From positions 186,001 to 250,000 of the forward strand of contig NZ_JAAJBU010000002.1 in assembly GCF_011392125.1 (NCBI RefSeq): 64,000 bases of DNA, read 5' to 3'. The stretch's first letter is position 1; the number at the start of each line of letters is the position of its first letter. The position numbers and the translations under genes are program-made. Of this stretch, positions 50,976-60,055 are shown piece after piece. The notes beneath the pieces are model-generated. The model saw only the letters and a list, made by a program, of their open reading frames with translations. It searched no databases and was not told the DNA's origin. This DNA is from Flavobacterium lotistagni. GTDB taxonomy: Bacteria > Bacteroidota > Bacteroidia > Flavobacteriales > Flavobacteriaceae.

Positions 50976-53165
50976 ATGAGGTATTTATTAGTATATTTTA
51001 TTTTAGCCACTTCCCTTTTATCTGCACAAAAGCCTTCTAAAAAAACGGCCAAAGTGGACAGCGTCGCTTATTATATTGAGCTGTCGAATTTCAACATCAA
51101 AACCAACAACTACAAGTTCTCGCTCGATTTTGCGCAGAAAGCCATCGATTACGCACACGCCAAAAAAGATGTGAAATCTGAAGCCTATGCCAACACCGTT
51201 TTGGGCGGAATTTACTTCGAACTTAAAAAATACGACGACGCCATCGAATCGTACTACAAAAGCGTTTCGTTGTACAATACTTTGAAACCTTCGTCGCAGC
51301 AAGCATTCTGTTATTATCAGCTTGGGTTGTGTTTCATGGAAAAGGAAAACTACTTGCTGGCCGAAAACAATTTCGACAAAGCCAAAACCATTTACACCAC
51401 CATCAAAATCCCCGATGCGATTGAGCTGCTGAACTTGCAGAAAGCCATAGTATACAAAGCCAAGAAGCAGTACAAACTCGCCATTCCGATATTGAACCAA
51501 ATCATTGCCAAACCTGATGAGAAAGACCTCTCAAAAACTAAGGCTGAAGCCTTGTATCAAATGGGAACGATTGAACTCGACAACGCCCGCAGCAACTTGG
51601 CGCTCAACTATCTTACAAGAGCTTATGCGCTAAATGCCAAAGACAAAAATGCTGAACAGCAATCGGAAATTCTATACGCTTTGAGCTTGGTTTACGAGAA
51701 ATTGCTCGACATCAACAAAGCGCATTTTTACCTTAAAAAACACTTGGCATTAAAAGACAGTATTGCAGCCCTGAACAGCAAGAAACTCGGTGCCGAAGAT
51801 TATGTGCAGTTCAAAGACAACGAGCGGCTCAAAACCATCGAACAACTCGACAAAGAAAACAAGGAACAGCAAAAAGCCAATAAAGTAGCTAAACTAATCA
51901 GTATTCTGGCCATTGCGCTGATTTCGATTCTGTCACTTTTGAGTTTGTCTTTATATAAGAATAACATCATCCGGAACCAATCGAATTTGCTACTCAAAGA
52001 GAAAAACAATGAACTGCAGGTGGCTAAAGAAAAGGCTGAAAAAGCTTCGAAAGCCCGAGCCGAATTTCTTTCTACGGTGAGCCACGAATTGCGAACGCCG
52101 CTGAACGCCATCAACGGAATCACGCACCTTTTGATTGAGGAAAACCCCAAGCCAAGCCAGATGAATTACCTGACTTCGCTGAAATTCTCGGGCAATTATC
52201 TACTCACATTCATCAACGAAATTCTCGAAATCAACCGTATCGAATCGAGCGCCATTGAAACCGAAAACCTCAATTTCGATTTGAAAATGTTGCTCAAAAA
52301 CATCCAAAGTTCACTCAAGGAGTTGGCTTCGATCAACAATAATGCTTTCACCATAGAGATTGACCCGACCATTCCTGATTTCTTAATTGGCGATCCAACC
52401 AAACTTTCGCAGATTTTCCTAAACCTGATTAACAACGCATTGAAGTTTACTAAAAACGGGGAAGTCAAAGTAATTCTGAGCACGAACGAAATCAACGAAG
52501 AATTCACTTCTATTCATTTTAAAATTCTCGACACCGGAATTGGAATTCCCGAAGAAAAAATTGAATCTGTATTTGAAAGTTTCTCACAAGGTTCTATCGA
52601 AATTAATCGAAAATATGGCGGCACCGGATTGGGCTTATCGATCGTAAAAAAATTGGTCGATATTCTCGGCGGCAAAATCAAACTCGAAAGTCAAGTCGGT
52701 AAAGGTTCGGCATTCTCGTTTGATTTGAGTTTCAAAATTGGTAACGCAGAGCCACTTTTGACTGAAAAAACCGGTGATTTCGACGACAGTATTCTTAAAG
52801 ACAAAAAGGTATTGCTGATTGAAGACAACAAAATCAACCAGATGATTACCAAGAAAATGGTCGAGAACAAAGGCATGATTTGCGAAGTCATCGACAATGG
52901 TGAAGATGCAATCGAAGCCGTGAAAAACAACGTTTATGATTTGGTTTTAATGGATGTGCATTTGCCCGGAATTAACGGAACCATTGCTACACAGACCATC
53001 CGAACCTTCGACAAGAAAACCAGAATTATTGCCTTGACCGCGATTTCACTCAACGAAAACCGCGAAATGTTGATGTCTTTTGGAATGAACGATGTGATTA
53101 CCAAACCTTTCGACCCGAACGAATTCTATCAAATCATTACGGCCAATTTGCAAAAAAAGGTTTAA
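50976..53165 (+). CDS. TPR hybrid sensor histidine kinase with receiver domain
   Basis: The 729-residue protein has a signal peptide ending near LSAQ (residue 18), about six TPR repeats in the periplasmic part (20-280), a coiled coil, a single membrane helix around 308-328, a histidine kinase core with H370 in STVSHELRTPLN, N box NLINNALKFT, G1 DTGIGIP and G2 GGTGLGLS, and a C-terminal receiver with D660 in LVLMDVHLPG and K in TKPFDP. Such TPR-hybrid kinases are common in Bacteroidetes. No output regulator is adjacent. It ends overlapping the stop of PNP by four bases. Confidence 0.95.
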   Translation: MRYLLVYFILATSLLSAQKPSKKTAKVDSVAYYIELSNFNIKTNNYKFSLDFAQKAIDYAHAKKDVKSEAYANTVLGGIYFELKKYDDAIESYYKSVSLYNTLKPSSQQAFCYYQLGLCFMEKENYLLAENNFDKAKTIYTTIKIPDAIELLNLQKAIVYKAKKQYKLAIPILNQIIAKPDEKDLSKTKAEALYQMGTIELDNARSNLALNYLTRAYALNAKDKNAEQQSEILYALSLVYEKLLDINKAHFYLKKHLALKDSIAALNSKKLGAEDYVQFKDNERLKTIEQLDKENKEQQKANKVAKLISILAIALISILSLLSLSLYKNNIIRNQSNLLLKEKNNELQVAKEKAEKASKARAEFLSTVSHELRTPLNAINGITHLLIEENPKPSQMNYLTSLKFSGNYLLTFINEILEINRIESSAIETENLNFDLKMLLKNIQSSLKELASINNNAFTIEIDPTIPDFLIGDPTKLSQIFLNLINNALKFTKNGEVKVILSTNEINEEFTSIHFKILDTGIGIPEEKIESVFESFSQGSIEINRKYGGTGLGLSIVKKLVDILGGKIKLESQVGKGSAFSFDLSFKIGNAEPLLTEKTGDFDDSILKDKKVLLIEDNKINQMITKKMVENKGMICEVIDNGEDAIEAVKNNVYDLVLMDVHLPGINGTIATQTIRTFDKKTRIIALTAISLNENREMLMSFGMNDVITKPFDPNEFYQIITANLQKKV

Positions 53166-53974
53166 TAGGATAGTATCAACTCTTTGATTAATGCCCTAAC
53201 ATGCGGCTCCGCACCTTTGGCAGCTTCAAGTACTTCAGCGTGCGTGATGCTTTCAATACTGTCTTCGTTGCCCATATCGGTAATGACTGAAATCCCGAAA
53301 GTTTCGAGTTCCATGTGGCGGGCGACAATCACTTCGGGCACCGTTGACATGCCGACACAATCACAACCGAGCGCTTTAACCATGCGATATTCTGACATGG
53401 TTTCGAAAGTTGGGCCTTGCAAACCTAAGTAAACTCCGTGCTGAACTTCTATACCTAATTGCGCAGCTAGTTCTTCTGCTTTGGCTATCATTTTACGGCT
53501 GTAAGGTTCGCTCATATTTACGAAACGCGGGCCGAACCTTTCATCGTTTTTGCCTCGAAGTGGATGTTCGGGCATCATGTTCACGTGGTCTTTGATGAGT
53601 ACGATCGACCCTACTTTATAAGTATTTTTCACTCCGCCGGATGCATTGGAAACAATCAATTTATTGACACCGAGATACTTCATCACACGCACCGGAAAGG
53701 TTACTTCTTTCATCGAGTAGCCTTCATAATAATGGAAACGGCCCTGCATAGCAACGACTTTCTTAGCACCGATTGTTCCGAAAACCAGCGCGCCTTTATG
53801 GCCTTCAACCGTAGAAACCGGAAAGTTCGGAATTTCATGATAAGGCAAACTATATTCGATTTGGATATCATCGGTGAAACTGCCTAAACCCGAGCCTAAA
53901 ATGACTCCGTATTCTGGTGTGAAGCCAGTTTTTTCCTGAATATACTTAACGGTTTGTTGTACTTGTTCCCACAT
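53162..53974 (-). CDS. Purine-nucleoside phosphorylase
   Basis: The enzyme cleaves purine ribonucleosides with phosphate for salvage. The 270-residue protein of the trimeric class shows GVILGSGLG, GRFHYYEGY (phosphate and sugar site), NASGGV, GLQGPTFET (purine site) and VGMSTVPEVIVARHM. Convergent with the kinase gene, which it overlaps by four bases. It begins 27 bases before the end of lpxK on the same strand; the two overlap, so they are translationally coupled. Confidence 0.95.
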   Translation of the reverse strand: MWEQVQQTVKYIQEKTGFTPEYGVILGSGLGSFTDDIQIEYSLPYHEIPNFPVSTVEGHKGALVFGTIGAKKVVAMQGRFHYYEGYSMKEVTFPVRVMKYLGVNKLIVSNASGGVKNTYKVGSIVLIKDHVNMMPEHPLRGKNDERFGPRFVNMSEPYSRKMIAKAEELAAQLGIEVQHGVYLGLQGPTFETMSEYRMVKALGCDCVGMSTVPEVIVARHMELETFGISVITDMGNEDSIESITHAEVLEAAKGAEPHVRALIKELILSY

Positions 53975-54977
53975 AATTTAAAATAATTTGGTTGAAATCG
54001 TTGCCTTGCGCCACAAACGAGGTTTTAATCGGTAGATAAAAAAGGGCATCTGTTGGCAAAGCGTCTTTTAATCTTACATAATCTTTCTCGGTGGTCACTA
54101 TAGGCTGGTTAACTGCTTGTTTTTTTATGTTGTCGATGTCTTGCGCGCTGAAATCGTGGTGGTCCGGATAGGTCAATGCGATATCACCCGAGCGTTGCAA
54201 ATATGCGAAAAATGGTTTGGGTTTCGCAATTCCGGCAACGAGTAATTTTGGCTGGGTTTTGATTTCGGCTACTTTCCTTTTTGTTCCTTTACTACAGACA
54301 ACATCGTCATAAGCAATCGAAGTAAAGAAAACCGAAACAGTGTCTTTTTTATACTTCCTCATTTTGTCTTTAATTTCTTGCCGAGCAATTTCAGACAAAT
54401 TCTCTGGACATTTCGTGACAATTATCAGGTTGGCGCGGATGGCTCCGGATTTGCTTTCCCGCAGGTTTCCGGTTGGCAGCATTACATCGTCGGTGAACAA
54501 ATCATCGTAAGCGGTGAGTAAAATGTAAAATCCGGCTTTGACCCTGCGGTGTTGAAACGCGTCATCGAGCAATATTACTTGCGGCTTTTTATTTTGAGAC
54601 AACAATCGTTCAATGCCATTTTTACGATCGGCATCAACGGCTACTTGAATATCGGGAAATTTCTGCCAGATTTGAAATGGCTCATCGCCCAAAGTTTGCG
54701 CTGTAGCGGTAGCATCGGCTAAAATAAAACCCTTCGTTTGTCTTTTGTAACCACGGCTCAAAGTAGCTACTTGATAATGCTCAGACAACAATCGAATCAA
54801 GTATTCAATCATCGGTGTCTTTCCGGTACCGCCAACACTGAGATTTCCGACAACTATCACCGGAACGTCGAAACCGTTTGATTTAAACCAGCCTTGGTCA
54901 TAGAAGAAATTCCTGATTGCAGTCACGCAACCATATATCAAGGCCAACGGAAAAAGTAATTTTCTGAGCAAAACCAT
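53946..54977 (-). CDS. lpxK: Tetraacyldisaccharide 4'-kinase
   Basis: LpxK phosphorylates the 4' position of the lipid A precursor at the inner membrane. The 343-residue protein starts with a membrane-associated helix (MVLLRKLLFPLALIYG), has the P-loop GNLSVGGTGKTPM and a DDAFQHRR (catalytic and magnesium-binding) region, then TTEKDYVRLKD near the end. ATG at 54977 fits the usual start; a longer in-frame start at 55046 would overlap the opposite gene's promoter and is rejected. It overlaps PNP. Confidence 0.94.
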   Translation of the reverse strand: MVLLRKLLFPLALIYGCVTAIRNFFYDQGWFKSNGFDVPVIVVGNLSVGGTGKTPMIEYLIRLLSEHYQVATLSRGYKRQTKGFILADATATAQTLGDEPFQIWQKFPDIQVAVDADRKNGIERLLSQNKKPQVILLDDAFQHRRVKAGFYILLTAYDDLFTDDVMLPTGNLRESKSGAIRANLIIVTKCPENLSEIARQEIKDKMRKYKKDTVSVFFTSIAYDDVVCSKGTKRKVAEIKTQPKLLVAGIAKPKPFFAYLQRSGDIALTYPDHHDFSAQDIDNIKKQAVNQPIVTTEKDYVRLKDALPTDALFYLPIKTSFVAQGNDFNQIILNYVGTSTTNR

Positions 54978-54998
54978 AGCACGAAAGTAGCGTTTTTT

Positions 54999-55006
54999 TA
55001 TCTTTG
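54999..55006 (+). promoter_or_regulatory. -7 promoter element of the 55035 gene
   Basis: TATCTTTG lies 28 bases before the ATG, in the divergent gap shared with lpxK. The other strand has TACTTTCG, one mismatch from the consensus, just before lpxK. Confidence 0.6.
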
Positions 55007-55034
55007 AACGAAAATATATCAGCAGCTGACCGTT

Positions 55035-55604
55035 ATGAAATTTCATTCTATCACTTTGCTTTTATTGCTACTATTTCCGAGTAAAGCTTTGCGGGCTCAG
55101 GAAAATGACAATGCCGCCATCCTGAAACAGATTTTGTCAAAGTATTACGCCAACGAAAAAGTTATTGCTAAAGGCCGATTGCAACTGCTGAGTTTCTACT
55201 GTCAGAAAGCACCAAACAACGAGGAATTGCTGGAAGTAATCGCCAAAAATGATTTCATTAAAAAGAACGCCGACGAGATCAAGAAGCAAATTTTACCACA
55301 GCTCAAAGAAGATTGGAGTGCCGCATATAACATTGTTTTTGACAACCAGAACCAATACCTGAAAACAAAAGTCAACGCTTGTTTATCGTTTGAAGAATAC
55401 CAGAAAGTTTCCGAACGCTACGGCGAGAACAACCAACGGCTGATGATTGTCAGCAAGCCGATTTACTTCGCTAAGGGCAATTTTGCGCTGGTGAAAGTAG
55501 CTTTTTACCGCAGCATCGAACACAATAGTGGCAGTTATCTTTTATTTGAAAAAAACAACGAAATCTGGACCATCAAAGAGTATCTGAATGCTTGGTCTAC
55601 TTAA
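55035..55604 (+). CDS. Exported protein of unknown function
   Basis: The 189-residue protein has a signal peptide (cleavage near LRAQ, residue 22) and a helical mature domain with KQILSKYYANEKVIAKGR, followed by a beta region with RLMIVSKPIYFAKGNFALVK. A single Cys at about residue 55 in SFYCQ and another in VNACLS. No known domain recognised. It precedes the Nif3 gene by nine bases, so it heads an operon of three genes, which suggests a shared but unknown process. Confidence 0.82.
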   Translation: MKFHSITLLLLLLFPSKALRAQENDNAAILKQILSKYYANEKVIAKGRLQLLSFYCQKAPNNEELLEVIAKNDFIKKNADEIKKQILPQLKEDWSAAYNIVFDNQNQYLKTKVNACLSFEEYQKVSERYGENNQRLMIVSKPIYFAKGNFALVKVAFYRSIEHNSGSYLLFEKNNEIWTIKEYLNAWST

Positions 55605-55613
55605 AATATTCCT

Positions 55614-56708
55614 ATGAAAATCAAAGAAATCCTAGCCGTTCTTGAAGAAATGGCGCCGCTCGCTTATGCCGAAGATTTTGACAACGTTGGCCTGCTTACC
55701 GGAAATGCCGAAACTGAAGCAACAGGAATCTTGGTTTGCCACGACGCGTTGGAAAGTGTTATCGATGAAGCGATTTCGAAAAATTGCAATTTGGTGGTTT
55801 GTTTCCATCCGATACTGTTTTCTGGTTTGAAGAAAATTACCGGAGCAAATTACGTTGAGCGTTCCATCATCAAAGCCATTAAAAACGATATTGCGATTTA
55901 TGCTGTTCATACCGCGCTAGACAATCATCAAAATGGCGTGAACCGGATTTTTGCCGAAGCTTTGGGTTTGAAAGACATTAAAATTTTAGTCCCCAAATCG
56001 AACTTTATCCGAAAACTTATCACTTACACTACGCCCGAAAACGCCAAGCAAGTGCGTCATGCATTATTCGAAGTCGGCGCAGGAACCATCGGAAATTACG
56101 ACAATTGCAGTTTTAATTCTGAAGGATTTTCCACCTATCAAGGCAACGAAAACAGCAACCCAACCGTAGGCAACAAAGGTGAATTGACGCAAACTGGCGA
56201 AATCAAAATCGAAGTCACTTTTGAAAAACACTTAGAAAACAAAATGCTCAAGGCTTTGTTTGCGAACCATATTTATGAAGAAGTAGCTTACGAGATTTAC
56301 ACGCTGGAAAACGAGCATCAAAATATTGGTTTGGGCGCCATTGGAACGTTCGAAAACCCGATGGATGAGCAAAAATTCCTGCAACACGTCAAGCAAAAAA
56401 TGCAAAGCCCAGCGATTCGGCACAGTGATTTTACCGGAAAAAAAATCTCGAAAGTGGCTGTTCTAGGCGGTTCGGGAAGTTTCGCAATTAAGAATGCCAT
56501 CAAAGCCGGAGCCGATGCTTACTTGACCGCCGACTTGAAGTACCACAATTTCTACGAAGCTGAAAATCAGTTGCTTTTGGCCGATATCGGACATTTTGAA
56601 AGCGAGCGTTATACAAAAAATTATATTGTTGATTTTCTTCAGAAAAAAATTCCTAATTTTGCCATCGTTTTATCAGAAATGAATACCAATCCAGTTAAGT
56701 ACTTATAA
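55614..56708 (+). CDS. Nif3-like dinuclear metal center protein
   Basis: The 364-residue protein has the NIF3 family halves, with DNVGLL near residue 23, VVCFHPILF (metal-binding His), AVHTALDNH and, at the C-terminus, LADIGHFESE. The roughly 100-residue insert in the middle is the CutA/PII-like domain of long family members. Former names (GTP cyclohydrolase type 2) are not supported. It is followed three bases later by the coiled-coil gene, the usual pairing in Bacteroidetes. Confidence 0.95.
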   Translation: MKIKEILAVLEEMAPLAYAEDFDNVGLLTGNAETEATGILVCHDALESVIDEAISKNCNLVVCFHPILFSGLKKITGANYVERSIIKAIKNDIAIYAVHTALDNHQNGVNRIFAEALGLKDIKILVPKSNFIRKLITYTTPENAKQVRHALFEVGAGTIGNYDNCSFNSEGFSTYQGNENSNPTVGNKGELTQTGEIKIEVTFEKHLENKMLKALFANHIYEEVAYEIYTLENEHQNIGLGAIGTFENPMDEQKFLQHVKQKMQSPAIRHSDFTGKKISKVAVLGGSGSFAIKNAIKAGADAYLTADLKYHNFYEAENQLLLADIGHFESERYTKNYIVDFLQKKIPNFAIVLSEMNTNPVKYL

Positions 56709-56711
56709 GCT

Positions 56712-57491
56712 ATGACGAATACTAAAGAAATGAGTGTTGAGGAGAAATTGAGAGCACTTTACGATTTGCAATTGATTGACACCCGAATCGATGAAATCAG
56801 AAACGTAAGAGGAGAATTGCCTTTAGAAGTAGAAGATTTGGAGGATGAAGTAGCCGGCTTGATTGCGCGTCAAGACAAACTAAAGAAAGACTTGGAGCAC
56901 GTTGAAGAACAAATCAAAGTGAAGAAAAACGCTGTAGAAGACCACCAAGCAGCAATTAAAAAATACAGCAAGCAACAAGACAGCGTGCGCAACAACCGCG
57001 AGTTCAATTCGTTGACTAAAGAAATCGAGTTTCAAGAATTGGAAATCCAATTGGCTGAGAAACAAATCAAAGAACTCAGAGCTTCGATGGAGCACAAAAA
57101 AGAAGCAATTGCTTCCTCTAAAGAAAAACTTGAGGCCAAAATGCTGCACTTAAAGCACAAAAAAGCCGAACTTTCAGATATCATGGCCGAAACCCAAAAA
57201 GAAGAAACTTTCTTAATGGAAAAATCAGCCGAGTTTGAAGGTCAAATTGAAGAGCGTTTATTAAAAGCCTATAAAAGAATCCGCTCCAGCGTTCGCAACG
57301 GTTTGGCGGTAGTATCGATTGAAAGAGGAGCATCTGCTGGTTCGTTTTTTACCATTCCGCCACAAACGCAAGTGGAAATTGCCGGAAGAAAGAAAATCAT
57401 CACCGACGAGCATTCAGGAAGAATATTGGTAGATACCGCGCTCGCCGAAGAAGAAAAAGCCAAAATGGAGCAATTGTTCTCCTTGATGTAA
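56712..57491 (+). CDS. Coiled-coil protein with a decayed C4 zinc ribbon
   Basis: The 259-residue protein has a long coiled coil (about 25-190) and ends in the shape of a C4 zinc ribbon (zf-RING_7 type): GASAGSFFTIPPQTQVEI and DEHSGRILVD. In family members elsewhere the positions filled here by Ala, Ser and Ser are cysteines (CGGC and CEHCGR). Thus no metal can bind. From memory flavobacterial members are alike. It is coupled to the Nif3 gene, which suggests joint action. Confidence 0.93.
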   Translation: MTNTKEMSVEEKLRALYDLQLIDTRIDEIRNVRGELPLEVEDLEDEVAGLIARQDKLKKDLEHVEEQIKVKKNAVEDHQAAIKKYSKQQDSVRNNREFNSLTKEIEFQELEIQLAEKQIKELRASMEHKKEAIASSKEKLEAKMLHLKHKKAELSDIMAETQKEETFLMEKSAEFEGQIEERLLKAYKRIRSSVRNGLAVVSIERGASAGSFFTIPPQTQVEIAGRKKIITDEHSGRILVDTALAEEEKAKMEQLFSLM

Positions 57492-57500
57492 TAATCACAC

Positions 57501-57526
57501 AGCCTCGGTTTTCCGGGGCTTTTTTA
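57501..57526 (+). terminator. Terminator of the Nif3 operon
   Basis: AGCCTCGG and CCGGGGCT pair over 8 bp with one G-U pair around TTTT, then six T. It lies 10 bases after the stop. Confidence 0.85.
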
Positions 57527-57537
57527 TTCCTACCGTT

Positions 57538-58389
57538 TTGAAAAAGTTCCTGCTGACCAAATCTGTCGGGCTCTACCTGAACCTTTTGAGCTACGTTGCT
57601 CCGGCGAAAGCATTCAAAATCGCTTACAAGTTTTTCAGCCATCCGCGCGATGGTCGGCTTAGTAAAGAAAATTTATCCGCGTTTTTGCAAAGCGCCGAGC
57701 ATGAAACGCTAAGACTCGACGAGCACGACATTCAAACTTACCGCTGGGCTCCAAACCAATCAGCAGCCAATGAAAAAGTAATCCTGCTCGCCCACGGCTG
57801 GGAAAGCAATTCTTGGCGTTGGGAAAAACTGCTGCCACATTTATTGCAAGTAGGATTTACACTCGTTGCTCTAGATGCGCCGGCACACGGGCTTTCGAGC
57901 GGCAAAGAATTCAACGTACCATTATATGTTTCGTTTATTGATTTGGTGGCCAAAAAGCACCAACCACAAATCATCATCGGGCATTCTTTGGGTGGCATCG
58001 CGGCAGCTTATTACCAATTCAGGCATCCGAACCATCCGCTGCAAAAAATGGTTCTGCTTGGCGCACCTTCTGATTTTAGTGTTATCCTGAAGAATTATAT
58101 CAAAATGCTGAGCTTGAACCGCAAACTTCATCAGGCTTTTGAAGATTATACCCTAAAGCGTTTCCAAATCGAAATTGCCGATTTCTCAGGACAAAAATTC
58201 GTCAGCGGCAGCCAACTCAAAGGCTTGATAGCCCACGATGAGCAAGACACGATTGTGCTGTACAAAGAAGCCCAGAAACTCGCCTCAGGTTGGAAAAATG
58301 CTACGTTGATTTCGACTTCTGGTTTGGGCCACAGCTTGCATGACGAGGAATTGAACCAGAAAATCGTAGCTTTTTTATTGGAAAATTGA
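57538..58389 (+). CDS. Alpha/beta hydrolase
   Basis: The 283-residue protein has the hydrolase fold with oxyanion HGWESNSWRWE, nucleophile elbow GHSLGG, an acidic residue in the DEQDTIVLYKEA region and the catalytic His in SGLGHSLHDEE. No signal peptide. The start is TTG at 57538 (MKKFLLTKSVGLY), since no ATG or GTG precedes the core and the sequence begins with a typical MKKF. Serine esterase or lipase activity is likely; substrate unknown. No neighbour clarifies it. Confidence 0.88.
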   Translation: MKKFLLTKSVGLYLNLLSYVAPAKAFKIAYKFFSHPRDGRLSKENLSAFLQSAEHETLRLDEHDIQTYRWAPNQSAANEKVILLAHGWESNSWRWEKLLPHLLQVGFTLVALDAPAHGLSSGKEFNVPLYVSFIDLVAKKHQPQIIIGHSLGGIAAAYYQFRHPNHPLQKMVLLGAPSDFSVILKNYIKMLSLNRKLHQAFEDYTLKRFQIEIADFSGQKFVSGSQLKGLIAHDEQDTIVLYKEAQKLASGWKNATLISTSGLGHSLHDEELNQKIVAFLLEN

Positions 58390-58594
58390 TTCGCTAAAAG
58401 TTGTCGGTCGTCAGTTATCGGTTTGTATACGGAAAGGTGATTTGCAGTTTCTAAATTGAACTTCCTTGGAGTAATGTACTTGTTGGCAGTTGATTCCACA
58501 ATTTAAGCGAAAGCTGACAGCTAGTTCCCAGCACAAATCCAACACCACAACCGACCACCGACGACAGCTGACGACTGACTCCCGACGACTGACA
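58390..58594. repeat. Word-repeat block after the hydrolase gene
   Basis: Contains GTCGGTCGTCAGTTATCGG, a TACGGAAAGGTGATTTGCAG segment and, at 58503-58590, an 85-90 base segment from CTGACAGCTAGTTCCCAGC to ACTCCCGACGAC that recurs almost unchanged at 63331-63412. Orientation is the same in both places. Confidence 0.8.
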
Positions 58595-58595
58595 A

Positions 58596-59987
58596 CTACA
58601 ACGAATTAATAAACTCTAGCAATGCAGCTCGATCTTGGGCCGGTAGCTGTTTGAATTTGTTTTTCGCGCTCAACGCTTCTCCGCCATGCCACAAAATTGC
58701 TTCGGTGATATTTTTGGCCCTTCCGTCGTGCAAAAAATGAGTATGCCCGTTAACCACTTGGGTCAGACCAATTCCCCACAGTGGGCGGGTTTTCCATTCG
58801 TTTCCATCGGCTAAAAAATCGGGGCGGTGATCTGCCAAACCTTCGCCCATGTCGTGCAACAACAAATCAGAATAAGGGAAAATAGTCTGGTTGGCCAAAG
58901 CCGAAATCGAAGCGTGACCTGTTTTCATTTTTGGAATATGGCATTTCGCACACTGGATTTCTTCGAAGATTTTTGCGCCACGACGAACCGTTTGATGGGT
59001 CAGATTTCTCGGCGCTGGAACCGCAAGTGTTTTGCAATAGGCGGCCACTTGGTGCAAAATAGCATCTGGCAATTCCGGATCATCACCTAGCCCATCTTCG
59101 CCGTTGGTTTGCCCAAAACCTGTTTCGATGGGTTTGAGGTAACTCGTTATGCCCATATCTCCGTTGTAAGCTCCGGCACATTGCTCTAATATCGTTGCAG
59201 TATTCGCTTTCCAGCCAAATCTTCCCAATTGGATAGTTCCCGAAACGGCATCAAAAACATAATTGGCTTTGCCTGAAATTCCATCGGCATTGACATCGTA
59301 AATATCTTGATTCTGAAGAATATCTTCCTCGGTAATAGCTTCAAGTAAACCCAAACCGAAAACAGGCGAACCGATTCTTGGAGAAATCAGCGCATTACCC
59401 GGAAAAGGAATATAGGTGTCTATTAAGGAATAGTTTGGTTTCTTGAGAATCACTTGTGTTCCATCGGCAAAAACTTCAACCACATCCTGAAAGGTTACTT
59501 GAAATTTTCCCTCTGGCTGATAGCCAAAAATCGCTTGGTTTTGAATTTGTGTTCCGAAGCCGGGAACTGGAATCGAACCGCCATTCTCTAACTGCCCAGG
59601 CAAACTCACCCGAAAAAAGAAACCGCTTTTGGCATTTAGATTCGTCGGAAATGCGGCTCTTCCGTCTCTGGGATGACAGGAAACACAGGAAGAATTATTA
59701 AAAATCGTTCCCAAACCTTGATTGATCGATGCTGGTGCCGTAACAAAAATGGCTTCAAAATCAACATCGCCTGCTAGATGATCGCTTAGGTCTGAGGCGC
59801 TTAAATTGGGTGCTGGTGTACTAAATGAATTACTCGATGTTAAAAAAACCGTAGTTTCCCCACCGGCCATCAAACGGTCGTTAAGTGAAGGCAAATCTTC
59901 GTAGGCTGATTCGGATTCGTTATCGGAACATGAAAAAAATAAAGCTGTTAAAACCAAACAAGCGAAGTATTTTAAAGGAGAATTCAT
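58596..59987 (-). CDS. Di-heme oxidoreductase family lipoprotein (DUF1111)
   Basis: The 463-residue protein has a lipoprotein signal (LFFSC at about residue 20) and two c-type heme motifs, CVSCH near residue 100 and CAKCH near 345, as in DUF1111 proteins of the MauG-like di-heme peroxidase group. NMET-type axial ligands cannot be assigned with certainty. These proteins are often found with imelysins, as here. It is the last of three genes on the minus strand. Likely role: redox chemistry of iron or a ligand in the periplasm. Confidence 0.9.
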   Translation of the reverse strand: MNSPLKYFACLVLTALFFSCSDNESESAYEDLPSLNDRLMAGGETTVFLTSSNSFSTPAPNLSASDLSDHLAGDVDFEAIFVTAPASINQGLGTIFNNSSCVSCHPRDGRAAFPTNLNAKSGFFFRVSLPGQLENGGSIPVPGFGTQIQNQAIFGYQPEGKFQVTFQDVVEVFADGTQVILKKPNYSLIDTYIPFPGNALISPRIGSPVFGLGLLEAITEEDILQNQDIYDVNADGISGKANYVFDAVSGTIQLGRFGWKANTATILEQCAGAYNGDMGITSYLKPIETGFGQTNGEDGLGDDPELPDAILHQVAAYCKTLAVPAPRNLTHQTVRRGAKIFEEIQCAKCHIPKMKTGHASISALANQTIFPYSDLLLHDMGEGLADHRPDFLADGNEWKTRPLWGIGLTQVVNGHTHFLHDGRAKNITEAILWHGGEALSAKNKFKQLPAQDRAALLEFINSL

Positions 59988-60055
59988 TTCAAAAAATTTA
60001 GTAATGCCTAGCCATTTAAGCGCATCAATTATAACCTAATAAGCCTAAAGGCAGT

